Source of the DNA: Flavobacterium sp. LC2016-01
GTDB taxonomy: Bacteria > Bacteroidota > Bacteroidia > Flavobacteriales > Flavobacteriaceae
Direction of reading: 5' to 3'
DNA: 64,000 nt
Assembly (NCBI RefSeq): GCF_009711135.1
Contig: NZ_WMIC01000001.1
Location: 310,001-374,000, forward strand
The translations under genes were made by a program, and so were the position numbers. The number at the start of each line of letters is the position of its first letter. Within the stretch, counting starts at the first letter, position 1. This document shows, in pieces, positions 42,591-52,817 of this stretch. The notes beneath the pieces are model-generated. The model did not search any database, was not told where the DNA came from, and worked only from the letters and a program-made list of their open reading frames with translations.

Positions 42591-44468
42591 TTATTCATTA
42601 AAAGGCCTAACCTGTTTAATATATAAATCCCTATTTTCTCCCACAATTTTAAACTCTATGTCGACCGGATTAAATCGGTTTTTCTTCCAGTAACGGTACA
42701 TTTTGGTTTCAATTTTTTTGCTGACTAAAAAAAGATTACTCATTTCTTTTCTGCTCAATAAAGGTTCATTATTGTTTAGATTTGAATTGGAGGTATAGTC
42801 AACATCAAAGTCAGAATCATCTTTTCCATCATTAAAATGAGAAGCAATAAACTGCTCACAGATTTCTCCTTTTTCTGGTTTTACAACTGAGTTTTCGCCT
42901 TTTTGAACATTAACTGTAATTCCGGGAAAATCTTTTCTGAAGATGTTTTTTGTGATAACTACGCCATTTGCAAGTTCATCCGGAAAAGAGCGATGAACCA
43001 AAACGCCCATTGCAATATTATGCTGATCAATTCCAAAAAGCTCTCGTTCAGTATAAGAAGCTTCATTCCAGACGCTCGCCCAAACTTGTTTTATTGCTTT
43101 TTCGAAAGTTTTGATCGTGTCGCCCACAATTCCTGTTTTCGAATCATATAATCCGGCGCCGTTAAAATCGTCTAAATCTTCGGCATTAGTTGATGATCTG
43201 AATCTAAAGTTTTTGAATTTAGCATTTTTAAAAGTCTGATTTAATTTAGCAATTAGTCCTGGATCAATTGGTTCCTGTTTTATTGCGTCTCTAATCTTTT
43301 TTAATTGCTTATGAATCCAAACGGCAGAATCTTTATTTGGATATGCTAAAAGTTCTTCAATTAAAGGTGAAATCGACTTTTTTTGAATGTGTTTGGTATA
43401 AAAATAAAACGGAATTGCATGTGCATCTTCCGGAGTTTTAAACGGAATTTCTTTTGAAATAGCGACTAAATAAGCCATATTCGTTGCTTTTGAACCAATG
43501 TAATTCACACCGTTTTTTGGAATCGTATTTAAATCAACTAAATCGGTAACGCTGTTATCCGTTACAAGTATTTTCTTTTTTGAATTCGTTTTCTGAACTA
43601 TTTTTTTGTTGGTTTCTTTGATATAAAAAGTATCAATTTGAATAGTTAACTCTACTTTTTTAGAAAGCAGCCTTTTGATGTTATTGTCTTTAAAAGCTTT
43701 GGTGTAAGCCATAATCGGAATTTTTCTGTTTTTGCCTAAAAGAACCAAATGACTTAGCGGTGTCTGGAGTTCATTTACAATAATTCCTCTAACATTTGGC
43801 AGTATATCTGGCGTTCCGTCCAAAACTATAATTTCATCAGCATTTGGTTTTATGGTTTCCAAATCCTTTATTTTATATTGTTTTAAGATTCCGATATTGT
43901 TTCCAGAAACCACTTCCTGATACGTCACTTCATTAAATATATAATCTGATTTTACACAGGGAATTTTAAATTTCTGTTGCTGGAACCATTCCATTTTTTC
44001 AGGATTATTCAGATAGAAATTTAATTTCGGGCCAATAAAAGTGGACTGCACAATTAGATTGTAAAACCTTTCGATCAAAGGAATCGGCATATGATCTGAA
44101 GCAGCAAGTTCGAAAACCCATTTATCAGTTCCTTTGATATGATTTAAATTTCCGAGCAAATAGTTTCGGTTTTTTTCGGTATCGCTGTAATTTTCATCAT
44201 TAAAAACTTCAACTCCTCTGTCATAGCCTAAATAATCGGTAACAAAATCATAATGAAGCGGAATCAAAGTACTGTTGAAATAATACATTTTCTTTTGTTT
44301 CAAATCGTAAATAATTTTTACCGATTCGATATTCGAAAATTTATCCGATAATGGTTTTCCCTTAAAAGCCTTATAAGAATCGTAATCTGGCAAAGAAGCG
44401 CTGAATCGCTGCGCACTCAAAGAGGCTGTTAGAAGCAGTAAAATAAAGCTGTAAACAATTTTTTGCAT
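42591..44468 (-). CDS. exported PEP-synthase/glucan-water-dikinase-like protein
   Basis: A 625-residue protein with a clean signal peptide to about 20 (TASLSAQ). A central phosphohistidine-type segment, TPLSHLVLLGKNRKIPIMAY (H240), precedes a full PPDK/PEP-synthase ATP-grasp domain (about 325-620): IGSKATNMAYLVA, FRFRSSTNAEDLDDFNGAG, VWASVWNEASYTERELFGID and the terminal LYIKQVRPFNE. The order His domain then nucleotide domain, and the LSH motif, resemble alpha-glucan water dikinases more than PpsA, where the order is reversed. The TIM barrel of PpsA is absent. What phosphoryl donor or acceptor an exported dikinase would use is unknown. The N-terminal 230 residues match nothing I recognise. 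Confidence 0.7.
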   Translation of the reverse strand: MQKIVYSFILLLLTASLSAQRFSASLPDYDSYKAFKGKPLSDKFSNIESVKIIYDLKQKKMYYFNSTLIPLHYDFVTDYLGYDRGVEVFNDENYSDTEKNRNYLLGNLNHIKGTDKWVFELAASDHMPIPLIERFYNLIVQSTFIGPKLNFYLNNPEKMEWFQQQKFKIPCVKSDYIFNEVTYQEVVSGNNIGILKQYKIKDLETIKPNADEIIVLDGTPDILPNVRGIIVNELQTPLSHLVLLGKNRKIPIMAYTKAFKDNNIKRLLSKKVELTIQIDTFYIKETNKKIVQKTNSKKKILVTDNSVTDLVDLNTIPKNGVNYIGSKATNMAYLVAISKEIPFKTPEDAHAIPFYFYTKHIQKKSISPLIEELLAYPNKDSAVWIHKQLKKIRDAIKQEPIDPGLIAKLNQTFKNAKFKNFRFRSSTNAEDLDDFNGAGLYDSKTGIVGDTIKTFEKAIKQVWASVWNEASYTERELFGIDQHNIAMGVLVHRSFPDELANGVVITKNIFRKDFPGITVNVQKGENSVVKPEKGEICEQFIASHFNDGKDDSDFDVDYTSNSNLNNNEPLLSRKEMSNLFLVSKKIETKMYRYWKKNRFNPVDIEFKIVGENRDLYIKQVRPFNE

Positions 44469-44574
44469 GGCATTTTTATTGATTATTAAAAGTAATTAAA
44501 AAAAACGATAGCTTTTGTCTACTGCGGGATTATATAAACTAATCGAAACGGTTATAATTTTCTATTATTTGGCT

Positions 44575-44582
44575 TATCTTTG
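44575..44582 (+). promoter_or_regulatory. -7 element of mnmA
   Basis: TATCTTTG is an exact TAnnTTTG match, 29 bases before the mnmA ATG. The -33 region has TTA (44552-44554) where TTG is expected, 20 bases upstream. Confidence 0.55.
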
Positions 44583-44611
44583 CACCCTTGTAAAAATATA
44601 AACGATTTAGA

Positions 44612-45799
44612 ATGAAACGTGTAGTTGTTGGACTTTCTGGTGGAGTAGATTCTAGTGTTGCCGCTTATTTATTGCAGCAGCAGGGATACGAAGTTATTGG
44701 CCTTTTTATGAAAAACTGGCATGATGATTCGGTTACTATTTCTAACGAATGTCCTTGGTTAGAAGACAGTAATGATGCTTTATTAGTAGCAGAAAAACTT
44801 GGAATACCGTTTCAGACTGTTGATTTAAGCGAAGAATACAAAGAAAAAATCGTTGATTATATGTTCAACGAATACGAAAAAGGAAGAACTCCAAATCCTG
44901 ACGTGCTTTGTAACCGCGAAATCAAATTTGACGTTTTCATGAAAATTGCTCTAAGTCTTGGTGCTGATTATGTAGCAACAGGACATTATTGTCAAAAAAA
45001 CGAAATTGAAGTTGACGGAAAACCTGTTTATCAGTTAATTGCCGGAAACGACATCAATAAAGATCAGTCTTATTTTTTATGTCAGTTATCACAGGAACAA
45101 TTATCAAAAGCATTGTTTCCTATTGGAGCTTTGACAAAACCAGAAGTACGCGAAATCGCTGCTGAAATGGAATTGGTAACAGCCGAAAAGAAAGATTCGC
45201 AAGGATTATGCTTTATTGGTAAAGTTCGTTTGCCTGAATTTTTACAGCAAAAATTACAGCCAAAAGAAGGCAAAATTGTTCAGATTGATAAAAATGATCC
45301 AATTTATGCTGTTGAAGAAACGGCAGGATTATCTTTAGAAGAACAATTAAAAGCGGAATCTGACAAACTGAATTACTTGCCTACAATGGGAAAAGTAGTT
45401 GGGAAACATCAAGGCGCTCATTATTTTACAAACGGACAAAGAAAAGGTCTGAATGTAGGAGGAACTACTGATCCGCTTTTTGTAATTGCAACTAATGTTG
45501 ATACCAATACTATTTATACAGGTTTATCAAGCAATCATCCTGGTTTGTTTAAAAAAGCTTTGTTTGTTGGTAATTCTGAAGTGCATTGGGTTCGAACTGA
45601 TTTGGCTTTAAAATCAGGTGAATCAATGGAAGTGATGGCCAGAATTCGTTATCGTCAGCCTTTGCAGAAAGCTATTCTGTATCAATTTGAAAACGGAATG
45701 TACGTTCGTTTTGAAGAACCTCAATCTGCTATTACTGAAGGTCAATTTGTTGCGTGGTATTTAGATAATGAATTAGTTGGTTCGGGAGTAATTTCTTAG
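44612..45799 (+). CDS. mnmA: tRNA-specific 2-thiouridylase MnmA
   Basis: Makes 2-thiouridine at the wobble position of tRNA-Lys, -Glu and -Gln with sulfur delivered by a relay. The 395-residue protein has the PP-loop [13 protein letters not shown] (about 9-21), the first catalytic Cys in [12 protein letters not shown], the ATGHYC segment and the second Cys in [14 protein letters not shown] flavobacterial-type insertion sits in the central domain (about 225-265). The ATG at 44612 gives [11 protein letters not shown]. Single-gene unit with its own promoter. Confidence 0.97.
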   Translation: MKRVVVGLSGGVDSSVAAYLLQQQGYEVIGLFMKNWHDDSVTISNECPWLEDSNDALLVAEKLGIPFQTVDLSEEYKEKIVDYMFNEYEKGRTPNPDVLCNREIKFDVFMKIALSLGADYVATGHYCQKNEIEVDGKPVYQLIAGNDINKDQSYFLCQLSQEQLSKALFPIGALTKPEVREIAAEMELVTAEKKDSQGLCFIGKVRLPEFLQQKLQPKEGKIVQIDKNDPIYAVEETAGLSLEEQLKAESDKLNYLPTMGKVVGKHQGAHYFTNGQRKGLNVGGTTDPLFVIATNVDTNTIYTGLSSNHPGLFKKALFVGNSEVHWVRTDLALKSGESMEVMARIRYRQPLQKAILYQFENGMYVRFEEPQSAITEGQFVAWYLDNELVGSGVIS

Positions 45800-45845
45800 C
45801 TTTATACTTTTTTATAGGGAATTTTCCTTTTTAAAAAAGTAAACT

Positions 45846-47447
45846 ATGAAGTACTGTTTCATCTTTTTTCTTTTGCTTTTTTCTTCTGCGATGTTTTCGC
45901 AAGAGGATGCATGGGTTTATTTTAAAGACAAGCCAAGTTCGCAATCTTTTTTAGATAAGCCTTTGGATATGTTGACACAGCGTTCTTTAACCCGAAGAAC
46001 GGCTCAGAATATTGCATTGGATCTTACCGATGTTCCCATTGAAAAAAGTTATATAACCCAAATAAAATCAAGTACGGGAATTACAGTTTTAGCCAAATCA
46101 AAATGGCTGAATGCGCTTCATATAAGCGGAACTCAAACAAATGTTTCGGCACTTAAATCATTATCATTTGTTGACAAAGTTGTTTTTACGAATAAAACTT
46201 TAAATACAGCAAAAAGAGTTAACGAAAACAGTACCGCACAAACAAAGAATAAGCTCCAAACAACGATTGATTATGCCTATGGAAATGCGGCAAATCAAAT
46301 TCAAATGCTGAATGGACAGGCTTTACATAAACAGAATTATACAGGTTCAGGAAAAATAATTGCAGTTTTAGATGCGGGTTTTCCGGGTGTAAATACCGCA
46401 CAGCCTTTTCAGAATCTGCAAACAAACAATAGGATTTTAGGCGGATATGATTTTGTAAATCGAAATACCAATTTTTACACTGGCGTTAATCATGGGACTT
46501 TAGTGCTTTCAACCATGGGCGGTTACAAAGAAAATGCTTTGATTGGCACAGCTCCGGATGCTTCTTATTATTTATTTATTACTGAAAATGATGCTTCTGA
46601 AAATCCAATTGAAGAGTCGCTTTGGGTAGAAGCAGCTGAAAGAGCAGATAGTCTTGGTGTTGATATTATTACAACTTCTTTAGGTTATTTTGAATTTGAT
46701 AAAGCGGGCGAAAGCCATACGTATAGTGATATGAACGGCAGTACCACTTTTATTTCGCGTGGAGCAGAAATCGCTTTCAGCAAAGGAATGATTGTATTGG
46801 CTTCTGCAGGAAATGAAGGTAAAAGTGCTGAACCTCATATTGGTGCGCCGGCCGATGCCGTTTCGGTGTTAGCAGTTGGATCTGTGACTTCGGGAAAAGT
46901 AAGATCTGATTTTAGTTCTATCGGGCCAAGTTTTGACAATCGGGTAAAACCTGATATTATGGCTCAAGGAACAGCAACCGCAGTTTCTGATCCTTCGGGA
47001 AATATTGGCACGTCAAACGGAACTTCTTTTTCATGTCCGGTTATGGCGGGATTGGTCGCGTGTCTCTGGCAGGCTTTTCCATCAAAAACAAATAAAGAAA
47101 TCAGACAAATGATTTTACAATCATCAGATCGTTATACAACTCCAGATTTTAATTACGGTTACGGAATTCCAAATTTTGGGTCTAATTTAGGTGTCAATGA
47201 TTTCTTCTTATCCTCAACTTTTTCAGTTTTTCCAAATCCAGCTAAAACGACAATTTCTTTTCAATTTCCGGAGGAGAATTATACAGCGTCAGTAACAATT
47301 TACTCGCTTTTGGGACAGAAATTAATTGAAAAACAAATTACAAATCAAAATCCATCTCTTTCTGTTGAAACCTTAAACAGCGGTCTTTATTTTTATACTT
47401 TTGATGCTGAAGGTTTACATAAAACAGGAAAGATAATTAAACAATAA
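45846..47447 (+). CDS. secreted subtilisin-like serine protease (S8) with type IX sorting domain
   Basis: A 533-residue secreted protease. Signal peptide to about 19 (SAMFSQ), propeptide to about 140, then the S8 catalytic domain with the full triad: D176 in VLDAGFPG, H216 in NHGTLVLST and S394 in GTSFSCP; the oxyanion Asn is N323 in ASAGNEG. Residues about 452-533 are a type IX secretion C-terminal sorting domain (FSVFPNPAKTTISFQF, IYSLLGQKLIEK, LNSGLYFYTF, KTGKIIKQ). It should be exported across the outer membrane and released or surface-attached. It supports gliding-phylum taxonomy. Confidence 0.95.
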   Translation: MKYCFIFFLLLFSSAMFSQEDAWVYFKDKPSSQSFLDKPLDMLTQRSLTRRTAQNIALDLTDVPIEKSYITQIKSSTGITVLAKSKWLNALHISGTQTNVSALKSLSFVDKVVFTNKTLNTAKRVNENSTAQTKNKLQTTIDYAYGNAANQIQMLNGQALHKQNYTGSGKIIAVLDAGFPGVNTAQPFQNLQTNNRILGGYDFVNRNTNFYTGVNHGTLVLSTMGGYKENALIGTAPDASYYLFITENDASENPIEESLWVEAAERADSLGVDIITTSLGYFEFDKAGESHTYSDMNGSTTFISRGAEIAFSKGMIVLASAGNEGKSAEPHIGAPADAVSVLAVGSVTSGKVRSDFSSIGPSFDNRVKPDIMAQGTATAVSDPSGNIGTSNGTSFSCPVMAGLVACLWQAFPSKTNKEIRQMILQSSDRYTTPDFNYGYGIPNFGSNLGVNDFFLSSTFSVFPNPAKTTISFQFPEENYTASVTIYSLLGQKLIEKQITNQNPSLSVETLNSGLYFYTFDAEGLHKTGKIIKQ

Positions 47448-47459
47448 CAGCCTACTTGC

Positions 47460-48404
47460 ATGAATAAAATTACGCAGCTTTTTAATATAAAATATCCAAT
47501 AATTCAAGGCGGAATGATTTGGAACAGTGGTTACAAATTAGCTTCTGCCGTTAGTAATTCGGGCGGTTTAGGTCTTATAGGTGCGGGTTCTATGTATCCT
47601 GAAGTTTTAAGAGAGCATATTCAAAAATGCAAAAAAGCGACAGATAAGCCTTTTGGAGTCAATATTCCCATGTTATATCCAAACATTGAAGAAATTATGA
47701 ATATCGTTGTTGAAGAAGGCGTGAAAATCGTTTTTACTTCGGCAGGAAATCCTAAAACATGGACTTCATTTTTAAAAGAAAAAGGAATCACAGTTGTTCA
47801 TGTAGTGAGCAGTTCTGTTTTTGCTTTAAAAGCGCAGGAAGCAGGAGTTGATGCCATTGTAGCAGAAGGTTTTGAAGCCGGCGGACATAACGGACGTGAC
47901 GAAACAACGACGTTAACTTTGATTCCGATGGTGAGAGAAAAAATCCAAATTCCGCTTATTGCTGCGGGAGGAATTGCAACAGGAAGAGGAATGCTGGCAG
48001 CAATGATTCTTGGTGCCGATGGTGTTCAGGTTGGAAGCCGTTTTGCTGCTTCGGTAGAATCTTCGGCTCACAATAATTTTAAAGAAACTATAGTTACTAT
48101 AAAAGAAGGGGATACACATTTAACGCTGAAAGAATTAGCGCCTGTTAGATTGGTGAAAAATAAGTTTTATCACGATGTTCAGGCTTTGTATGAAAAATGT
48201 CCTTCAAAAGAAGATTTAGTGCAGCTTTTAGGCAGAGCGAGAGCAAAAAAAGGAATGTTTGAAGGAGACCTTGACGAAGGTGAACTTGAAATAGGACAAA
48301 TTGCCGGACTCATTCACGAAATTTTGCCTGTTGAACAAATTATCCAGCAAATGATGGCCGAATTTGATGCTGCTAGCAAAGAAAAGGCTAAATTTGAATT
48401 TTAA
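47460..48404 (+). CDS. FMN-dependent oxidoreductase, nitronate monooxygenase / FabK family
   Basis: A 314-residue TIM-barrel flavoprotein of the 2-nitropropane dioxygenase family. Motifs: YPIIQGGMIWNSG, AVSNSGGLGLIGAGSM, KPFGVNIPMLYP, and the flavin phosphate site IAAGGIATGRGMLAA with GADGVQVGSRFAA and EAGGHNGRDE. The family includes nitronate monooxygenases and enoyl-ACP reductases (FabK). The H-N-G/R motif AGGHNG is compatible with either, so the substrate is left open. Cytoplasmic. It starts 12 bases after the protease stop and may share its transcript, although the functions look unrelated. Confidence 0.88.
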   Translation: MNKITQLFNIKYPIIQGGMIWNSGYKLASAVSNSGGLGLIGAGSMYPEVLREHIQKCKKATDKPFGVNIPMLYPNIEEIMNIVVEEGVKIVFTSAGNPKTWTSFLKEKGITVVHVVSSSVFALKAQEAGVDAIVAEGFEAGGHNGRDETTTLTLIPMVREKIQIPLIAAGGIATGRGMLAAMILGADGVQVGSRFAASVESSAHNNFKETIVTIKEGDTHLTLKELAPVRLVKNKFYHDVQALYEKCPSKEDLVQLLGRARAKKGMFEGDLDEGELEIGQIAGLIHEILPVEQIIQQMMAEFDAASKEKAKFEF

Positions 48405-48424
48405 TTATCTGTAAGAAATATTTC

Positions 48425-48835
48425 ATGAATTTTATTCGCATTTCTATATTACTATCATTTTTTATTTTTGGACTGCAAAACGTTCAAAGCCAGTCTTATA
48501 ATTTTAAAACTTCGGGTTTTAGCGTTTTAGAGAAAAATCAAAAAGGGACCTGGGGCGAATGGTCTAATTTAGATTTAGTAAACCTGAGTGTGGTTTTAGA
48601 CACTAATAAACACAGAATCGTAGTTTATTCGCAGGAAATTCAGCTTTTTAGTATTTTGGATTATATTGAAAGAGAAGAAAACGATACTGATATTGTGTAT
48701 TCTTTTATGTGCAAAGATAATGACGGCAAAGAATGTAAGCTTTCTATTATTACCCGCAAAAAACAAGACTTCCGTAAACAGCTTTATATTAACTACGACG
48801 ATCACATTATTGTTTATAATATTTTTAGTGTGTAG
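48425..48835 (+). CDS. small exported protein of unknown function
   Basis: A 136-residue protein with a signal peptide to about 22 (FGLQNVQSQ). The mature part has beta-like alternation (GTWGEWSNLDLVNLSVVLD, RIVVYSQEIQLFSILDYIE, DHIIVYNIFSV) and two cysteines in CKDNDGKEC. Flavobacteria encode many small exported proteins like this, and I do not recognise a named family. It follows the flavin oxidoreductase by 20 bases. Likely real because of the signal peptide and the terminator that follows. Confidence 0.7.
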   Translation: MNFIRISILLSFFIFGLQNVQSQSYNFKTSGFSVLEKNQKGTWGEWSNLDLVNLSVVLDTNKHRIVVYSQEIQLFSILDYIEREENDTDIVYSFMCKDNDGKECKLSIITRKKQDFRKQLYINYDDHIIVYNIFSV

Positions 48836-48849
48836 TTTTTAAGAATAAA

Positions 48850-48892
48850 AAAGAAGCCCGGTATTTTTAAATACCGGGCTTCTTTTTTTTAA
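48850..48892. terminator. bidirectional terminator
   Basis: A 14-bp perfect stem (AAGAAGCCCGGTAT with ATACCGGGCTTCTT) has a six-base loop, an A-run before and eight Ts after. It separates two converging gene groups. Confidence 0.95.
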
Positions 48893-48904
48893 TAAGTTTA
48901 GAAT

Positions 48905-50875
48905 TTACTGCGTCACAATAACCACAATTTTATTGAAATCGGCAGCAGCGTTAATAACCGCTTTGTATTGGTCAAAACTTGCCAGCGGATAATTTACAAT
49001 ATTGTAATACTCTGTATTTTCGATCGTAACTTCATTTTTGTTTTGAGAATATTTGCTCGTGAAAGCAGCTTCAGTTTTACCGTTTAAATCGGTTTTAAAG
49101 TCCATTACAAACTTATCCAAGTTTTTGATTTTAGCACCTTCAGGCAAAACAATTTTTATTTTACGGGTGTAGTAATGCGGATAATCAATTTCGATAGGAA
49201 GCATACGTTTGTTTTCCTGATAAAATTCCATCTGGCGTCCAATAGTCTGTCCCACAGAGAACAAATAATTTTCTCCCGCTTTCTGAATCATATCTTTTCC
49301 ATCAAATGTTAGGTTCAGTTTGTATGGTTTTTTGCCAATAAACTCTGTACCGTCATTTTCTGTTGTAAGCGTTTTGTATTCGCTTTGAAGTGTATAGTTT
49401 TCAGAAACACTTTTCAGCATTGTTTTGTATTGTTCTGCCGAAACAAAATCTTTTATCGGCTGAAAATTCAAACCAGAATAGCCGCCATAAGTCATGTTGC
49501 TGGTAATTAATGGATTTTCTAGATCTTTTGTAAAATCAACTGTAATATCCATATAATCATGCGTGATTTCGGTTCCTGGAATTTCGATAAAATTGATTTC
49601 ACCAATTCCCATTGCAACGCCGGCAAATACTTTTTCTTTGATAAATAATCCGTTGTTGTTTCCTAAATAATTTGGGAAAAGGGGCAAACGGTATTCGATT
49701 TCTGTTGGTGAAAGATATTTTTTGATGGCTGGAAAATAAAACAAGAAATCATTTAGGTTTTCATAGCTTTCAAAATCTTTGTCAAAAGGAACTTTGTAAC
49801 GGCTTGAAGTAAAAACTAGATTTTGCTCTATTTTAAAATATTTAAAAGCCGCAACATACAATTTTATAATATCAACACTATTTGCCTGTTTTTTGCTGAT
49901 TACATCGCTCAAAGAAGGCTGCATGTCGGTATATTTATCGTAAATGATTGTCTTTTTGATTTTGTTTTCGATATTCCAGATCTGTTCTTGAGGATCTTTA
50001 GATTCCGGAATAGAACTACAAAAAGTAGCAATTGCTTTTTCTTGTTTTTTATCTAAAACAGGATTGATTCTTTCATAAGTAGCAGTCGCGTATTCCTTAA
50101 AATTATTCAGGTTTTTTGCGCCGTTATAAAGGTTTGCATCCAATTTGTAACGGAAAAGTTTTAGTTTGACATCCCAATTTGAGTATTCTTCATCATCTTT
50201 TAAAGCAGGAATATCTTTTTCGGAAATACTGATTACTTTTTTATTTTCCAATTTTTTGTCATCCAAAACAGGTTCGCTCAAACCATTATATGATTTCGTT
50301 TTAAAAACAAGATGTGCAGGCGTAATAAGTTCAAAATTATATTCGGCTATTGGATATTCATCCTGCATTTTGATTGTATTTCCTTTCAAATCTGGATTTT
50401 CTTCAAGAACATATAACTTTTCGATCACGGCGCCTTTTTCAAGTCCGTTTAGGGCGAAATAGTTGTATTTCATTCCTTTTTCCTGATCAACCTCTTCTTT
50501 AATATCTTTTTTATCTAAAACAATCGTTTTCCCATTTTTTAAGATCACACGAACTTTTGTAACCAGTACATTTTCGTTATCACTAAACGGAATATAAATT
50601 TTATTGTTTCTTTCGATAGCATCATCAGAGTTGATGTATTTTTTTTCGTGAATCAGACGATATTGTGAAGCCGTGTTTTTATCCACTAAAATTTCAATTT
50701 TTATAGTACGGTTCAGAATGATTTCTTTTTCTGTTTCATATTTTTGAGGCACTTCAATTTTTACATCTTTTTCATTCCAGTCATAATTCTTGAAACTATA
50801 TTCCTGAGCATAAAAGAGTGTAGTGCATAATAATGTAGCAAAGGTAAAAAGGGTTTTAAGGAAGTTTTTTTTCAT
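48905..50875 (-). CDS. exported DUF3857 protein, transglutaminase-like, catalytic residues lost
   Basis: A 656-residue exported protein; signal peptide to about 23 (TLFYAQ). I took ATG 50875, as the longer frame starts with TTG. The N-terminal DUF3857 domain is followed by a transglutaminase-like region, as in its neighbour, but the Cys motif GDCKD is replaced by QANSVD, and the expected His-Asp region (VDNHM in the neighbour) reads LNDFLFYF. It is thus probably a non-catalytic partner of the gene upstream. The C-terminal half is beta-rich. The first 20 bases overlap the end of that gene, which indicates translational coupling. Confidence 0.82.
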   Translation of the reverse strand: MKKNFLKTLFTFATLLCTTLFYAQEYSFKNYDWNEKDVKIEVPQKYETEKEIILNRTIKIEILVDKNTASQYRLIHEKKYINSDDAIERNNKIYIPFSDNENVLVTKVRVILKNGKTIVLDKKDIKEEVDQEKGMKYNYFALNGLEKGAVIEKLYVLEENPDLKGNTIKMQDEYPIAEYNFELITPAHLVFKTKSYNGLSEPVLDDKKLENKKVISISEKDIPALKDDEEYSNWDVKLKLFRYKLDANLYNGAKNLNNFKEYATATYERINPVLDKKQEKAIATFCSSIPESKDPQEQIWNIENKIKKTIIYDKYTDMQPSLSDVISKKQANSVDIIKLYVAAFKYFKIEQNLVFTSSRYKVPFDKDFESYENLNDFLFYFPAIKKYLSPTEIEYRLPLFPNYLGNNNGLFIKEKVFAGVAMGIGEINFIEIPGTEITHDYMDITVDFTKDLENPLITSNMTYGGYSGLNFQPIKDFVSAEQYKTMLKSVSENYTLQSEYKTLTTENDGTEFIGKKPYKLNLTFDGKDMIQKAGENYLFSVGQTIGRQMEFYQENKRMLPIEIDYPHYYTRKIKIVLPEGAKIKNLDKFVMDFKTDLNGKTEAAFTSKYSQNKNEVTIENTEYYNIVNYPLASFDQYKAVINAAADFNKIVVIVTQ

Positions 50876-52817
50876 TATTTTCAAGTAAAATTATGGTTTC
50901 GCTATAGTTAGATTTTAATTTTTTGATGGTTTCATTCCAAGGCTCAAAATCGGTTTTATTGAGCAGTAATTTCTTTTGCTGTAAACTGACATTTAAATAC
51001 ATAATGTTGTTCTTGAATTCATAAACAAAATGCGCTTTCAAATAATCATTATCTAAATCAAAGTTTTTTGGAAGATATTTGATCTTAAAGTTTTTCGGAA
51101 TTTCGAGTGCATATTGTGTTGCGAATTCAGTAAGATATTCATATTCATACTGTGCAACTCTGTCTTTTGCAAGAGTTGCTTTTTCTAAAAATTTGTCTAA
51201 AAACAAATTCACGTAAATTTCCTTGTCCACTTTTACGATGTAATTATCAAGGTCAAAATTGTAATCAATCACATAAGGCAGATCTTTATCGGATAGATTT
51301 TCCTCTTTATAATCTTTCAAAATGAACTTATTATTTCCCTTTAAAACCAAAGATTTAATCATTTCCTGACGCGCTTTGTTTGTTGCGTCGCCAATTTGCA
51401 TTAAAATATGGCTTCGGTTATAGCCAAAACGTTCCATTTTTGCATTTCCAATCAATTTGCTGTTTTCAATTTTTAAATTGACAGTTTCTTTAACTTCATT
51501 TTGACTTGGAGCAACCACCGGAACCGGATAGATCTTGTACTGGTCGTTTTCGCTAAAAAGAACTTCTTTTCCTTGTATAAAAGCCGTTGGAATGCCGTAA
51601 CGGGTTTCTTTATCAGTTCCGTCTAAAAAGATATACTGATCGTCTTTTTTAAAAATAGCAATCATATGATTATCTACCGAAGGCGTTGCGAGATCATTAT
51701 AGGAATACGGAATACTGCGCGTACCAATCCAGGCAACAGTCACATTTTTTACGCCGGCATAATTTGCCATGCAGGAAATAATACTGGCCATGTCTTTACA
51801 GTCACCAAATTTTCGCTCAAAAACCAGATTCGCTTCACGCGGAATAAATCCTTCGTAGCCATTTTCAAAAGCGATGTATTTAATGTTTGCTTTGACCCAG
51901 TAAAATATGCTTTTTACTTTCTCTTCATCCGTAGTTTTATCTTTGGTAAGATCCATTGTAAGCGCTTTCAAATCTGGATCTTCTTTTTTATTCAGGTCTT
52001 TTACAAAAGCTTTGTAATAATTAAAAAGCTCAGTAATAGTACCTAAAACCGGAGTTGTAACATTGTTAATGGTATATTCTTTAATATAAAAATCAACATG
52101 AGGAACTTGATATAAATATCCAGGAGTTCCGTCTTCATACTTTACAGGTTTTATATCAGTTAATGTCCATCTATGAATCCATTTGCCCTTTTTTTCTGTT
52201 TTAGAATAAACAATTGTTTTGTTGGGATCATTAAAAATCTTGTAATCAATCACAATGTTTTTATCCGTTTTGACTTCTAAAGTCGAATTTTGAATAGGCA
52301 AAACATCTCCAAAAATAAATTTGTGCAATAAATGCGGATCTAAAAACTGAGTCTGATAATTGTATACTTTTTTGGCTCCCGTTTCTAAATTCGGAAAAGT
52401 AAGCTGTCGTTCTTTTACATCATTATAAAAGATCGAACTCTGCTGTGACTGCTTTTCAATCGTCTGAGTTACTTTTATCTTTTTCTCTTTTCCGTTTTCA
52501 TTAATAACAGTATACGCATCGTAACTTTTAAGCGGAATCAAATCGGAATAAGAAAAAGATTCTTTGTTGTTGATTATTCCGTTTTGAGTCAAGATCATGG
52601 CTTCATAATGATTATCAAGTATGATTTTAAGACCGTTGTTCTCAAAAGTAATATCGTACGCTTCCGTATTATCCAGAATGATTTCGTTATAATCTGGGTA
52701 CAAGTTTTTTGTATCCTGAAATGATTTTTGTGCCGAACCTAAAACTGAATATAGAACAAAGAATACACTCAGAATTAAAGGTTTATTTGATAATGTCAAC
52801 CAATTCATCTGAATCAT
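50856..52817 (-). CDS. exported DUF3857/transglutaminase-like protein, catalytic triad intact
   Basis: A 653-residue exported protein. The signal peptide reaches about residue 29 (VLGSAQ). The N-terminal DUF3857 domain (about 60-250) precedes a transglutaminase fold with intact triad C340 (GDCKDMASII), H384 (VDNHMIAIF) and D399 (YIFLDGTD). The C-terminal region (about 430-650) matches the usual DUF3858-like tail. Relatives act as cysteine proteases or crosslinking enzymes, with unknown targets. A second ATG three codons in (52808) is an alternative start. Both ends overlap neighbours: 35 bases with the MORN gene and 20 with the pseudo-enzyme. Confidence 0.85.
   Translation of the reverse strand: MIQMNWLTLSNKPLILSVFFVLYSVLGSAQKSFQDTKNLYPDYNEIILDNTEAYDITFENNGLKIILDNHYEAMILTQNGIINNKESFSYSDLIPLKSYDAYTVINENGKEKKIKVTQTIEKQSQQSSIFYNDVKERQLTFPNLETGAKKVYNYQTQFLDPHLLHKFIFGDVLPIQNSTLEVKTDKNIVIDYKIFNDPNKTIVYSKTEKKGKWIHRWTLTDIKPVKYEDGTPGYLYQVPHVDFYIKEYTINNVTTPVLGTITELFNYYKAFVKDLNKKEDPDLKALTMDLTKDKTTDEEKVKSIFYWVKANIKYIAFENGYEGFIPREANLVFERKFGDCKDMASIISCMANYAGVKNVTVAWIGTRSIPYSYNDLATPSVDNHMIAIFKKDDQYIFLDGTDKETRYGIPTAFIQGKEVLFSENDQYKIYPVPVVAPSQNEVKETVNLKIENSKLIGNAKMERFGYNRSHILMQIGDATNKARQEMIKSLVLKGNNKFILKDYKEENLSDKDLPYVIDYNFDLDNYIVKVDKEIYVNLFLDKFLEKATLAKDRVAQYEYEYLTEFATQYALEIPKNFKIKYLPKNFDLDNDYLKAHFVYEFKNNIMYLNVSLQQKKLLLNKTDFEPWNETIKKLKSNYSETIILLENNEKKLP

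Noticed and set aside
51666..52046. Plus-strand open frame of 126 codons inside the DUF3857 gene
   Set aside because: Antisense to a well-supported enzyme with an intact Cys-His-Asp triad.
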